A DNA stretch of 64,000 nucleotides from an uncultured Dokdonia sp. (GCA_947503305.1 CANNDF010000004.1:411986-475985); one strand, 5' to 3'. Positions 23,435 through 32,587 are shown, numbered from the stretch's first letter. Notes: a model not told the origin generated them from the letters alone. Numbers and translations are program-made.

Positions 23435-24337
23435 TCAGTCCTTCGATTCTTTAACTACAGAAGTATTATTTTGAATGGATAATCCATTTTCAAACTGTAA
23501 TGTTCTAATTGGGAAAGGGATATTGATATCTGCTTTCGCGAAAGCGTTTTTAATAGTAACGATAGCATTACTCTTGGCTTTCAGTTTTTCTAATCCATTA
23601 AGACCATCTACCCAAAAGCGTGTGATAAAGTTTATCGAGCTATCTCCAAATTCGGTGTAAAAAAATTCCACTTCTTTCTGGATTTCCTCTTGATTAAATA
23701 AGTCATTTATCGCTTTCTTGGTAATCTGCTCTACTTCATTAAGATCAGATTCATATCCGACGCCACACTCAAGTACAATTCGTATTCTATTTGTAAGTGA
23801 ATAGTTTTTGAAGGGTTTCTCTAAAATTTCTTTGTTAGGTAGTATTACTGTGTTGTTGTCCACTGACCTCAGAACAAAGTAATTGAGGTTTATATCAATA
23901 ACTTCTCCCGAAAAACCATTGGTTTCTATCCAATCTCCGACGCGGATATTTTTACGAAAAGAGAGAATGATACCAGAAATGGTATTAGATAAAGTTCCTT
24001 GTAAGGCCAGACCAATAACTAATCCTGATATTCCTGCTCCTGTTAATAGGCCAGTAAGGGTTTTTCCTAAGTTTAAAGCACCAAGTGCTAGAAATAAACC
24101 GAGTAATACAATTACTATGGAAGCAGCCCTTGCAATTAATCTCGATATGGAGTCTTGCGTCACTCGTTTTTTTGCAACACGAAGTGTTATCTTGTAGATA
24201 AGTCTGGATAAAAAGTACGAGATGATTAATACTATAAGTGCAACCCCTAGATTGGGTAGATTGTCAATAAAACTTTCTATCCAACTTTGAACTTTATCGG
24301 TTATTTGAGTAATGGGCTTTTGAGCGTTTTCTTTCAT
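23435..24337 (-). CDS. MscS-type small-conductance mechanosensitive channel
   Basis: The 300-residue protein has three membrane helices and the Gly/Ala-rich pore helix (LLTGAGISGLVIGLALQGTLSNTISG, near residues 95-125). The beta domain follows (IRVGDWIETNGFSGEVIDINLN). It is a turgor-release valve. The palindrome GCTTTCGCGAAAGC lies inside the gene at 23532-23545 and is read as NAFAKADI near the C-terminus. It is followed on the same strand by corA and preceded by dps. Confidence 0.9.
   Translation of the reverse strand: MKENAQKPITQITDKVQSWIESFIDNLPNLGVALIVLIISYFLSRLIYKITLRVAKKRVTQDSISRLIARAASIVIVLLGLFLALGALNLGKTLTGLLTGAGISGLVIGLALQGTLSNTISGIILSFRKNIRVGDWIETNGFSGEVIDINLNYFVLRSVDNNTVILPNKEILEKPFKNYSLTNRIRIVLECGVGYESDLNEVEQITKKAINDLFNQEEIQKEVEFFYTEFGDSSINFITRFWVDGLNGLEKLKAKSNAIVTIKNAFAKADINIPFPIRTLQFENGLSIQNNTSVVKESKD
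23532..23545. repeat. GCTTTCGCGAAAGC palindrome, copy 3 (inside mscS)
   Basis: A perfect copy, read in the mscS frame on the minus strand as AFAKA in NAFAKADINIPFP. Confidence 0.85.
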
Positions 24338-24365
24338 TTGGTGTGAATTAATGTTTAATTATAAT

Positions 24366-24842
24366 TTATGAAGGTTGATTACTAGACCAAGCTTCTAGCA
24401 TCCAAGTATTTTTTTCAAGCTGCGCTATATAACTACTTAGTAGGTCTACTGTACCTTCGTCCTTTACATTGTTTGCAAGATCTATGGTTTTACGCATTTG
24501 TAATAGTAAGAGTTCGTTATCTTTAATTAACGCAGTCATCATTTGATCGTCACGTAAATTTGAAGCAGATTCTCTTAACGACGAATTCTCTAAATAGTCA
24601 CTTAGATTACTCACTGGATGAAATCTCAGTGTTAAGATTCGCTCAGCGATTTCATCGATTTTTATTTTAGAATCATTGTACATTTCTTCAAATTTGTTGT
24701 GTAGGTCAAAAAAGTTTTGCCCCTTTACATTCCAATGAAAATTTCTAAGTTTTTGATAGTATAAATGGTAATCTGCTAGAAGCGTGTTTAACTCTTTTGC
24801 TACCGTAACAGCTTCGTTACTCTTATTTTTTTCAGTAATCAT
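24366..24842 (-). CDS. dps: Dps-family DNA-protecting ferritin
   Basis: The 158-residue protein carries the inter-subunit ferroxidase residues: His36 in RNFHWNV, His48 in FDLHNKFEEMY, and Asp63 and Glu67 in KIDEIAERI. It forms a 12-mer that stores iron, consumes peroxide and may bind DNA in stress. The N-terminus is short with few lysines. It is transcribed from an ATAACA-N22-ATTTTG promoter and is followed by mscS and corA on the same strand. Confidence 0.93.
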   Translation of the reverse strand: MITEKNKSNEAVTVAKELNTLLADYHLYYQKLRNFHWNVKGQNFFDLHNKFEEMYNDSKIKIDEIAERILTLRFHPVSNLSDYLENSSLRESASNLRDDQMMTALIKDNELLLLQMRKTIDLANNVKDEGTVDLLSSYIAQLEKNTWMLEAWSSNQPS

Positions 24843-24871
24843 TTTTGCTTTCTTTTAAATTAAGTATGGTA

Positions 24872-24905
24872 CAAAATTATATGAGAATGCCTCTTTCGGT
24901 GTTAT
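24872..24905 (-). promoter_or_regulatory. GTAACA-N22-type promoter for dps
   Basis: On the minus strand ATAACA (complement of 24900-24905), 22 bp, then ATTTTG (complement of 24872-24877; -7 element TAATTTTG). It is the divergent counterpart of the promoter at 24999, with one mismatch in the upstream hexamer. Confidence 0.55.
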
Positions 24906-24998
24906 ATAATTCATAGAGATCATTACATAATTCGAAACTAAAGCTTAAGAGTGTGACGCTTTTTAAGTGATGAAGATATAACGTTTTAGAATAATTAT

Positions 24999-25032
24999 GT
25001 AACACATAATGGATGATGTGATAATATCTTTG
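24999..25032 (+). promoter_or_regulatory. GTAACA-N22-type promoter for the DUF2652 gene
   Basis: GTAACA at 24999-25004, 22 bp, then TCTTTG at 25027-25032 (-7 element TATCTTTG). It lies 22 bp upstream of the gene start. Confidence 0.65.
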
Positions 25033-25053
25033 AAATATTAAAAATCAACCATT

Positions 25054-25653
25054 ATGAAAGCACAACCTACTTTAATATGTATACCAGACATCAGTGGATT
25101 TACGGAGTTTATGAGTGATACAGACATTGAGCTAAGTTCAATTGTTATCCCATCATTGCTCAACAAAATTATTTATGCCAATGATATTGGCCTGAAGGTG
25201 TCAGAAATAGAAGGAGATGCCATATTATTTTATAAAAATGGTGAGTTGCCATCATTTAAGAACTTAATTAATCAGTGCAGGAAATTCTATGTAAAATTTT
25301 ATGAACAAATCAAAGTTCTGAAGGAAGAACACAAAAAGCATAATGATGTTTCTAATATCCCTGATATACTTGGACTAAAGATCATTTTACATTACGGAGA
25401 GTCAATAGGATCTGTTCAAATAGGTAAAAACATAAAACTTATGGGAGAAGATGTTATTGTTGCTCATAGACTACTTAAAAATGATATAAAAAAAGACGAA
25501 TATCTTTTACTCTCTGAAAGTTTAATGGATAATTATAAAGATGAAGTAATTGAAAGAAACTTTGGTTGGGGAGTTTTAAAGGATGGAGATGAAAACTATA
25601 AGCATCTCGGTGATGTCAATTACAGTTATATTAATCTAGAACCACTGGTTTAA
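25054..25653 (+). CDS. DUF2652 adenylate/guanylate-cyclase-like protein
   Basis: The 199-residue protein starts with PTLICIPDISGFTEFMSDTDIE, then VSEIEGDAILFYKNGELPSF and LHYGESIGSVQIGKNIKLMGEDVIVAHRLLKND. This is the DUF2652 version of the class III nucleotide cyclase fold: an Asp in PDISGF and in EGDA stand where the cyclase metal-binding aspartates sit, and GEDVIVAHRL matches the cyclase 'G..VN.A.RL' segment. Catalytic ability is uncertain. It lies behind a GTAACA-type promoter and ahead of the DUF3124 lipoprotein. Confidence 0.8.
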   Translation: MKAQPTLICIPDISGFTEFMSDTDIELSSIVIPSLLNKIIYANDIGLKVSEIEGDAILFYKNGELPSFKNLINQCRKFYVKFYEQIKVLKEEHKKHNDVSNIPDILGLKIILHYGESIGSVQIGKNIKLMGEDVIVAHRLLKNDIKKDEYLLLSESLMDNYKDEVIERNFGWGVLKDGDENYKHLGDVNYSYINLEPLV

Positions 25654-25666
25654 AAAAAATAGTAAA

Positions 25667-26185
25667 ATGAGAAAACAGTTAAAACTAATGATTATTGTCC
25701 TTTCGATTATTCTTGTTGGGTGTGATAAACCAAACCCAAATCGAGAATTAGAGACAGAGATTAAACAAGAAATGCAAATTCCTTTGGGTGCGAGAGGCTT
25801 AGATTATGCATATAGGCAAAAAGTTTATGTCCCGATTTATTCAGATATCTATAACAAACGAAGAAGTTCAAAAGTTTTGCTAACCGCCACCTTGAGTATT
25901 CGTAATACGAGTATGGTAGATTCCCTTTTTATTGAAAAAGTAGACTACTATAATACAGAAGGTGAGTTAGTAAGAAATTACATAGAGAATCCTATTTTCC
26001 TGAAGCCTTTAGAAACCATAGATTATGTTATAGAAGAAGAGGATGAAGTAGGTGGAACTGGAGCAAATTTTATATTACAATGGGGTGCTCACAGCCACGT
26101 AACGCCGATTTTTCAGGGCGTAATGGTAGGCACCATAGGACAACACGGATTTGCATTTACAACAAATGGAATTAAGATAGATTAG
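25667..26185 (+). CDS. DUF3124 lipoprotein
   Basis: The 172-residue precursor has a lipobox (MIIVLSIILVGC). The mature domain reads KVYVPIYSDIYNKRRSSKVLLTATLSIRNTS, IFLKPLETIDYVIEEED and GVMVGTIGQHGFAFTTNGI, the DUF3124 pattern. Periplasmic or outer-membrane inner leaflet; function unknown. It is co-oriented with and 13 bp after the DUF2652 gene; its 3' end overlaps the end of the antisense kinase by 4 bp. Confidence 0.8.
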   Translation: MRKQLKLMIIVLSIILVGCDKPNPNRELETEIKQEMQIPLGARGLDYAYRQKVYVPIYSDIYNKRRSSKVLLTATLSIRNTSMVDSLFIEKVDYYNTEGELVRNYIENPIFLKPLETIDYVIEEEDEVGGTGANFILQWGAHSHVTPIFQGVMVGTIGQHGFAFTTNGIKID

Positions 26186-27309
26186 GATTTAGCTACCGTA
26201 AAAACAAAATTACTCCCTACTTTTTCAGTAGAAGTAACAGAAATCACTCCTCCTAATTTTGTTATTAATTTGCGCACAGTAGCTAGACCAATTCCAGTTC
26301 CTTTGTTGCCATTTCTATCAGTCTCTCCAGTCGTGGTAAACAAATCAAAAATAGTTTCTAGATGATTTTCAGGGATCCCATTACCATTATCTTGAATATT
26401 AAATTCATAAAAGTCTTCAATATCTTTAAATCCAATATAAAGTTCAATGATGCTATTGTCATTATATTTTATCGCGTTTGTGATGAGATTGATAAAAACT
26501 TGTTGCAATGCCGATTTGTTTGCAGTTAAGAAGCTGTTACCATTAGAAATGGTAACACTTACATTTTCAGTTCGAGGTATTGCTATCGTTTCTACTTCTT
26601 CTATAAATGTGGATAACTGGAATGTTTCACTTTCATTTTTCAGAATATCATCACTTTTATAAAATTTTAAAATACCGTCAATGTAGTTGCTAAGTGAATG
26701 CGATGAGCTTTTCAAATACTTTATGTATTCTATCGAGTCCTCCGTCAAAACATTGTCCGGCTCATTTTCTAATAAATCAGTCAACGAAATTATATTGGCT
26801 AATGGGGATTTCAAATCGTGTGACACTAACCCGGCAAAACTCTCAAGATTCTTATTTCGCTCTAGGAGTTGATTTTTTAAATCTACAAGCTCAAAGTTTT
26901 GACAGCGTTGTTCAAAGAGATTTACCACTTGTCTCGACAAATCTATTAAGGTTGTAATTTGCTTTTGGCTTAATTCCCGTGGCTCATTATCATAAACGCA
27001 TAATGTTCCTAATTTAAAACCTTCTGGATTTACTAGTGGTACACCAGCATAAAATATAGCTTGATGCTCCGTTACTAATGGATTGTCAAAAAAGCGTTCA
27101 TCTGACCTTGCATCTTCTACAATCATTATTCTTTCTTCCGAATTAATTGCGTGACCACAAAAAGAAAGTGCTCTTGGAGATTCATTCATCGGAATGCCGT
27201 GATGTGACTTTAAAAAATTTCTATCTCTATCGAGTAAGGTAATTAAAGAGATTGGGGTTTGTGTGATAAATGATGCTATTGAAGTAATACTATCATAGAC
27301 CTCAAGCAA
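26182..27309 (-). CDS. GAF-domain sensor histidine kinase, probably 5'-truncated
   Basis: The 375-residue soluble kinase has GAF residues ~1-140 (FITQTPISLITLLDRDRNFLKSHHG, ALSFCGHAI, YAGVPLVNPEGFKLGTLCVYD). HisKA follows (FAGLVSHDLKSPLANI, His near 165), then HATPase (NLITNAIKYND, IQDNGNGIP, GTGIGLATVRKLI). The usual first ~20 residues of such kinases (ERL..L..Y.ILDT) are missing: the frame opens at a TTG with LLEVYDSITSIASF, and a stop lies just upstream. The start abuts the truncated TonB-receptor gene, so the 5' end was probably lost in a rearrangement. Activity is uncertain. Confidence 0.8.
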   Translation of the reverse strand: MLEVYDSITSIASFITQTPISLITLLDRDRNFLKSHHGIPMNESPRALSFCGHAINSEERIMIVEDARSDERFFDNPLVTEHQAIFYAGVPLVNPEGFKLGTLCVYDNEPRELSQKQITTLIDLSRQVVNLFEQRCQNFELVDLKNQLLERNKNLESFAGLVSHDLKSPLANIISLTDLLENEPDNVLTEDSIEYIKYLKSSSHSLSNYIDGILKFYKSDDILKNESETFQLSTFIEEVETIAIPRTENVSVTISNGNSFLTANKSALQQVFINLITNAIKYNDNSIIELYIGFKDIEDFYEFNIQDNGNGIPENHLETIFDLFTTTGETDRNGNKGTGIGLATVRKLITKLGGVISVTSTEKVGSNFVFTVAKS

Positions 27310-28869
27310 TTTGAAATAATAAAAGGTAGCTCATCTACATTGTATGGTGGTGGTGCAATAGCGGGGTTAGTAAATATGGTGTCTAAAACACCAGAAGAAG
27401 ACCCTCAATTAGATATAATGCTAACACAGACCCAAGCACTAGGTAGTACCGCAAATGTCTTTTACGGACAGCGAAAAGATAAATTTGGTTGGACGTTGTA
27501 TGGCTCTGGCCATTATCAGAAAGCTTATGACCCTGAAGATGACGGTTTCAGTAATCTGCCATTAACAAAGTCATTGAGTATTAATCCAAAATTATTTTAC
27601 TACCCATCTGAAAATACAATACTTTGGTTAGGACTTAACGGAACATATGATGATAGAAAAGGGGGAGATATTACAAAAATTGAAGAAGGGCAAAATGGTA
27701 TTCATCAATATACTGAAAATAACCTTTCCAAGCGTCTAAGTAGTCAAGCTGTTTACGAGACAAAGTTAGACTCATTGAGGACGCTTACTGTAAAAAATAG
27801 CATCGCTTATTTTGATAGGAGTTTGGATATTCCAGACCTGACCTTTAAAGGCAAACAATGGAATACTTTTACAGAAGCTACCTATCAAAAAGAAGGTTTA
27901 AAATCTGATTGGGTGCTCGGAGCTAATTTGTATTCCACATCGTTTGATGAAATAGATAATCCCATCGAAAGAGACCAAAAGGAAATCACCTATGGTTTAT
28001 TTGCAAACAATATTTATGACCTTTCTGACCAGTGGATTTTGGAAACGGGTTTACGTACCGATTACGCTCAAGATTGGGGCTTTTTTGCACTACCTAGAGT
28101 CTCGCTTTTATATAAAAACGACACTGGATTTTCAAGTAGAATCGGTGGTGGACTTGGGTATAAACTACCAGATATATTTACAGAAGAAGCGGAATTTATC
28201 AATTTCAGAGATGTTTTACCCATAAACAAGGATGCCTTGAAAGCTGAAAGGTCTTATGGAGTTAATCTTGATTTTAATTATCAAACAAGATTATCAGATG
28301 AAATAGGATTTTCTATTAACCAATTATTCTACGTATCTGCAATCAAAAACGGCTTGCTTCTAAATAGTACAGATGATGGGTTATTTAATTTTGAAAATGC
28401 TGAAGGTGAAATTATTAGTAGAGGAGCTGAGACTAATATTAAATTTACTTACGAGGATTTTAGATGGTTTCTTAATTATGCGTTGATAGATACGAGATTG
28501 AATTATTTACCTGGTAATCCACAAAAACCATTAACCGCAAAGCATAATGCAGGTAGTGTATTGATGTACGAATCTGATAAATGGCGCATTGGTTATGAAA
28601 CCTACTACACAGGAAAACAACTATTGTCAAATGGGTCTGAAACAACAGATTTTTTTACAATGGGACTCCTGTTAATGCGTAACTTTAAATGGGGTAGCAC
28701 ATTTGTGAATTTTGAAAATTTCACAGACCGCAGGCAAAGTCGATTTTCTCCGTTGGTATTACCTCCACACGAAAACCCAACTTTTCCCGAAATTTATGCG
28801 CCCACTGATGGGTTTATCTTTAGCGTAGGAATTATTATTAAACCTTTTGGAAACGAAGACCACGATTAA
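27298..28869 (+). pseudogene. TonB-dependent receptor, N-terminally truncated
   Basis: The frame enters in mid plug domain (DLKQFEIIKGSSSTLYGGGA, IAGLVNMVSKTPEEDP). It continues through a normal 22-strand barrel to the C-terminal IFSVGIIIKPFG. The signal peptide, TonB box, carboxypeptidase-like domain and most of the plug are absent, and the only start (TTG 27340) gives no signal peptide, so the product cannot reach the outer membrane. It directly precedes a Fur gene (2 bp), which suggests the complete receptor served metal uptake. The breakpoint lies at about 27,300 against the kinase gene. Confidence 0.8.
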
Positions 28870-28871
28870 AT

Positions 28872-29288
28872 ATGCAAACAATAGAAGAAGTATTAGAGTC
28901 AAAAGATATTCGTGTTACGGCAATGCGTCTGCTCATATATAAGTTTCTTGCAGAAAAAGAGGTAGCAGTAACTTTGACAGATATTGAGTCCGCTTTCGCG
29001 AAAGCAGAACGCACCACATTGTATCGTACACTCAAAACTTTTGAAGAAAAGAAAATAGTTCACCAAATAGATGATGGAACAGGCATTTCAAAGTATGCCT
29101 TGTGCGAAAAGGGTTGTAACTGTGAGATTGAACAAGATTTGCACTTGCATTTTCATTGTAACAACTGCAATGAAACGGTGTGTCTTACGGAACATAAAAT
29201 CCCACAAATTAAAGTGCCAGATGGATTTGTTTCAGAAAATGTGAACCTAGTTGTAAAAGGGATATGTGATAAATGTAGCGGTCAATAA
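28872..29288 (+). CDS. Fur-family metal-responsive regulator
   Basis: The 138-residue protein has a winged helix with recognition region TTLYRTLKTFEEKKIVHQI. A metal-binding C-domain follows (HLHFHCNNCNETVCLTEHKIP, and the paired cysteines of GICDKCSG). The Cys4-type structural zinc site and His-rich hinge fit Zur/Fur/PerR relatives; the sensed metal cannot be told. The palindrome at 28992 is read here as SAFAKAE, exactly before the recognition helix. It is in an operon with DUF3703 and the P1B-ATPase, so it probably senses zinc or cadmium. Confidence 0.88.
   Translation: MQTIEEVLESKDIRVTAMRLLIYKFLAEKEVAVTLTDIESAFAKAERTTLYRTLKTFEEKKIVHQIDDGTGISKYALCEKGCNCEIEQDLHLHFHCNNCNETVCLTEHKIPQIKVPDGFVSENVNLVVKGICDKCSGQ
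28992..29005. repeat. GCTTTCGCGAAAGC palindrome, copy 4 (inside fur)
   Basis: A perfect copy inside the Fur-family gene, read in frame as SAFAKAE between two helices of the winged-helix domain. Confidence 0.85.
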
Positions 29289-29334
29289 TGCACTTCCGTT
29301 GCACTAACTATTAAACTACTTTTATCCAAAATCA

Positions 29335-29703
29335 ATGGATATGAGGTTTAATATAAAAATACCAAAACATCTAAAACAGGCATACAACAAAGAATTAGAG
29401 CTTTATCGTTATTTTTTAGAAAGTAAACAATTCAGTATAGCCTGGTATCATTTAGAAAGAAGTCATATTATAGGTCAGTCTTACCCAATTGAGCATACCT
29501 ATTCACATTGGTTAATGCTGAAGTTTGGGTTGATGGAAAAGAATACGAAAGAAGTATTTGGGCAAATCATTAGATTAATTGTTGGCGGTTGGAAGTCCTT
29601 CATTAATCACATACCACTTGGCAATACAGGAGGTGCAAATGTACCACCATTAAGACCTATGCCTATTCCTGATGATATTAAAGAATTGTTCAGTACAAAA
29701 TGA
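29335..29703 (+). CDS. DUF3703 family protein
   Basis: A 122-residue protein. ELYRYFLESKQFSIAWYHLERSHIIGQSYPIEHTYSHWLMLKF and GNTGGANVPPLRPMPIPDDI are the DUF3703 hallmarks. The family occurs almost always beside heavy-metal efflux genes, as here, but its role is unknown. Its stop overlaps the start of the ATPase gene by 4 bp, indicating translational coupling. Confidence 0.88.
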   Translation: MDMRFNIKIPKHLKQAYNKELELYRYFLESKQFSIAWYHLERSHIIGQSYPIEHTYSHWLMLKFGLMEKNTKEVFGQIIRLIVGGWKSFINHIPLGNTGGANVPPLRPMPIPDDIKELFSTK

Positions 29704-31661
29704 AAAAAAAGAAACTCAATTTAAGAGACCTAAAGCCTAATTCGGAGGAAGAACATAGTCACGATGACGGTCATAACCACGACCACGGAAATAGTAGTGC
29801 TTTTAAAACCTACATCCCTGCAATCATAAGTTTTATAATGCTTGTCGCAGGTATTGCCATAGATTATTTTGATGCGTTACCATTTTTTGAAGGCTGGGTG
29901 AGAATTATTTGGTATACCATTGCTTACATACCCGTTGGTTTTCCAGTAATTAAAGAAGGCTGGAAAAGTATTAAAAATGGAGATTTCTTCACAGAATTTT
30001 TTCTGATGTCCATTGCAACTTTGGGGGCGTTCGCCATAGGCGAATACCCAGAAGGTGTTGCTGTAATGTTGTTTTATGCTGTGGGCGAATTATTTCAACA
30101 AGCAGCAGTGAATCGGGCGAAAGGAAACATAAAGGCATTACTCGATGTTAGGCCTAATGAAGCGTTGGTCAACCGTAATGGTGACTTTATTTCGGTTAGT
30201 CCTGAAACTGTGGAAATAGGTGAAAAGATTCAAGTACGCGTAGGAGAAAAAGTGCCATTAGATGGAATTTTACTTTCGGATAAAGGTTCTTTTAATACTG
30301 CTGCTCTTACTGGAGAAAGTAAACCAGATACGGTTCAGCAAGGAGCGTCTGTTTTTGCAGGAAGTATTAATCTTGATGGTGTTATTGAAGTAAAAACGAC
30401 CAAGGAGTTTAAGGACAGTTCCATCGCTCGTATTTTGGATATGGTTCAGAACGCAACCGCTCGAAAATCTAAAACAGAGCTTTTCATTAGAAAATTTGCT
30501 CGTGTTTACACACCTATCGTTGTATTTCTAGCGATAGGGCTCACATTTCTTCCTTATTTCTTTGTTGATGATTACGTCTTTAGAGACTGGCTATATCGAG
30601 CTTTAATCTTTCTTGTAATCTCTTGTCCTTGCGCGCTTGTGATTTCCATTCCGTTAGGATATTTTGGTGGATTAGGCGCGGCATCCCGCAATGGAATTTT
30701 ATTCAAAGGAGCCTCTTTTCTCGATGCAATGACTAAAGTAAATACTGTGGTTATGGATAAGACCGGAACAGTTACAAAGGGAGTTTTTAAAATAAAAAAG
30801 GTTGTAAATGATTCCGCTTTCGCGAAAGCGGATTTTATGAAATACCTGATGGCAATGGAAGAGCAATCTACACATCCCATTGCCAAGGCTATTATGGAAT
30901 ACAAAGCCGAAGGCGCAGACTATGATGCCAGCGAAGTATATGAAATTGCAGGAAAGGGGCTGAAAGGAACGGTAAACGGAAAAACAGTATTGGTTGGAAA
31001 CAAAGCATTAATGACTTCAAATGCTATTGACGTTCCTTCGGAGACAGACGCCATTGTTGAACCCATAGTAATGGTAGGAATAGACGGCAAATTTGCTGGC
31101 TATGTAACTATCGCAGATGAGCTGAAAGAAGATGCGCATCAAGCAATCAAGAAAATCCGCAAATCAGGTATTTCTAAAATCATAATGCTTTCGGGCGATA
31201 AAGATTCCATTACGCAACAAGTTGCAAAAGAATTAGGTATCGATTGGGCAAAAGGCGGATTACTCCCAGAAGATAAGCTTAACGAAGTAGAAAAACTCAA
31301 AGCACAACCAGATACAAAGGTTGCTTTTATAGGTGATGGTATCAACGATGCACCTGTATTGGCTGCAAGTGATGTCGGCATAGCAATGGGAGGTCTAGGA
31401 AGTGATGTTGCCATAGAAACGGCAGATGTTATCATTCAAAATGACCAACCATCAAGGATAGCTCGTGCCATAAAAATAGGACACTCTACAAGACGTATCG
31501 TTTGGCAAAATATCGCATTGGCTTTTGGAATAAAAATCATAGTTCTTATTCTAGGTGCTGGTGGACTTGCAACAATGTGGGAAGCTGTATTTGCTGATGT
31601 TGGAGTTGCACTACTTGCAATTTTGAATGCCATTAGATTACAGAAGATGAAGTGGGATTAA
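29700..31661 (+). CDS. Heavy-metal P1B-type ATPase (Zn/Cd/Pb exporter type)
   Basis: A 653-residue inner-membrane pump. There is no HMA domain but a His-rich N-terminus (EEHSHDDGHNHDHGN) that can bind metal. The actuator TGES is at about residue 200, the ion-site CPC lies in ISCPCALVIS, phosphorylation is in DKTGTVTKG, and the hinge is GDGINDAPVLAASDVGIAMG. CPC with an otherwise ZntA-like C-terminus points to Zn2+/Cd2+/Pb2+ export. The palindrome at 30816 adds SAFAKAD in the nucleotide-binding domain just after the phosphorylation loop. It is the last gene of the metal operon. Confidence 0.92.
   Translation: MKKKKLNLRDLKPNSEEEHSHDDGHNHDHGNSSAFKTYIPAIISFIMLVAGIAIDYFDALPFFEGWVRIIWYTIAYIPVGFPVIKEGWKSIKNGDFFTEFFLMSIATLGAFAIGEYPEGVAVMLFYAVGELFQQAAVNRAKGNIKALLDVRPNEALVNRNGDFISVSPETVEIGEKIQVRVGEKVPLDGILLSDKGSFNTAALTGESKPDTVQQGASVFAGSINLDGVIEVKTTKEFKDSSIARILDMVQNATARKSKTELFIRKFARVYTPIVVFLAIGLTFLPYFFVDDYVFRDWLYRALIFLVISCPCALVISIPLGYFGGLGAASRNGILFKGASFLDAMTKVNTVVMDKTGTVTKGVFKIKKVVNDSAFAKADFMKYLMAMEEQSTHPIAKAIMEYKAEGADYDASEVYEIAGKGLKGTVNGKTVLVGNKALMTSNAIDVPSETDAIVEPIVMVGIDGKFAGYVTIADELKEDAHQAIKKIRKSGISKIIMLSGDKDSITQQVAKELGIDWAKGGLLPEDKLNEVEKLKAQPDTKVAFIGDGINDAPVLAASDVGIAMGGLGSDVAIETADVIIQNDQPSRIARAIKIGHSTRRIVWQNIALAFGIKIIVLILGAGGLATMWEAVFADVGVALLAILNAIRLQKMKWD
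30816..30829. repeat. GCTTTCGCGAAAGC palindrome, copy 5 (inside the P1B-ATPase gene)
   Basis: A perfect copy read in frame as SAFAKAD within the ATP-binding domain, in a loop between VVNDS and FMKYLMAM. Confidence 0.85.
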
Positions 31662-32587
31662 TCCAAAGATTAACTCTCAAAAATATTCCATTCCTAAGAC
31701 TGCGAAATAAAGCCACTTCGCACATTTCTCTCCTTACGCCAAAAGCTACACTCAAGAAAAGAGCTTCGTTAAAAGCATCTTGGACACATTTTCAAAGTTG
31801 ATGCAAACTTATTTATGCTTGATATTGAATTGATAAAATCAGTTCTACTCTAACAGAGGTTGGTCAACTTTGAAAAAGAGTCCGCCAAATGAAATTCACT
31901 TACACCTTTTACTTTACAAAGTTTTAAATTTAACTTGAGACAGACTGCATAATCAGGCTCGTTCCTCGCTCTTTTTATAAGTCTTTACTCAACCTAAATT
32001 TTAGGTGCTGTTTCCGAAAAGGTAACAGTGAAGGCTCTATGGGAAGTAAGTAGAATTAATTCTGAAAGCTATACTTATGCTTTTTCAGACAATTAAAGAA
32101 AACTAAAAGATATCAAATTACTACGTTCTAAGTCAAAAGAAAAGGAAAACGCTCAGGATATAATAAGTATGCAGATAAATGCCATTGTGGCAACTAATTG
32201 ACACCAATTGACATCATTTATTATTGGCTTAGGTTTTGACTTAATATGCTTGTAATCAGAATACAAAAAAATCAACGTTTCAGGCTATTTTATGAGAATA
32301 GAATAAAATTGTGGTACATTTTTCTTAAAAAATTGAGCTGACAGTATTTAAGTTGAAAGGCTTTTTAGCTTTAGATATAAAGTACTGCAAACCTGAAATA
32401 AAATGGAAGGGTTGTATAGCAAGAGGGTAACACGCTGGCGCGATGTTACGACATTAAGTTTTTTCAAAGCACCAGTAAAATCAGTGCTTGACAGCGATTG
32501 ATTGTTATGTGTTTTTAAAATTAAAGTATTGTTTTTCACGGAAAACCGCCCACAACCCAATAAAAACAACAAATTTTTCAAGGAAAA
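31662..32587. other. 926-bp stretch without a convincing gene
   Basis: No intact coding sequence is supported. A degraded open stretch around 32005-32090 reads VSEKVTVKALWEVSRINSES and may be a gene relic. The 3' part, just before the mobilization gene, contains the hairpin described separately at 32427. The rest is AT-rich and featureless. Confidence 0.5.
32427..32449. other. GTAACA/TGTTAC hairpin, possible transfer origin
   Basis: GTAACA, 11 bases, TGTTAC is a perfect 6-bp dyad with a partly paired GC-rich centre (CGCTGGCGCGA). It lies 139 bp upstream of the BfmA-type mobilization gene in otherwise AT-rich DNA. Bacteroidota mobilizable elements usually carry oriT beside such genes. The assignment rests on position and symmetry only. 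Confidence 0.3.
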
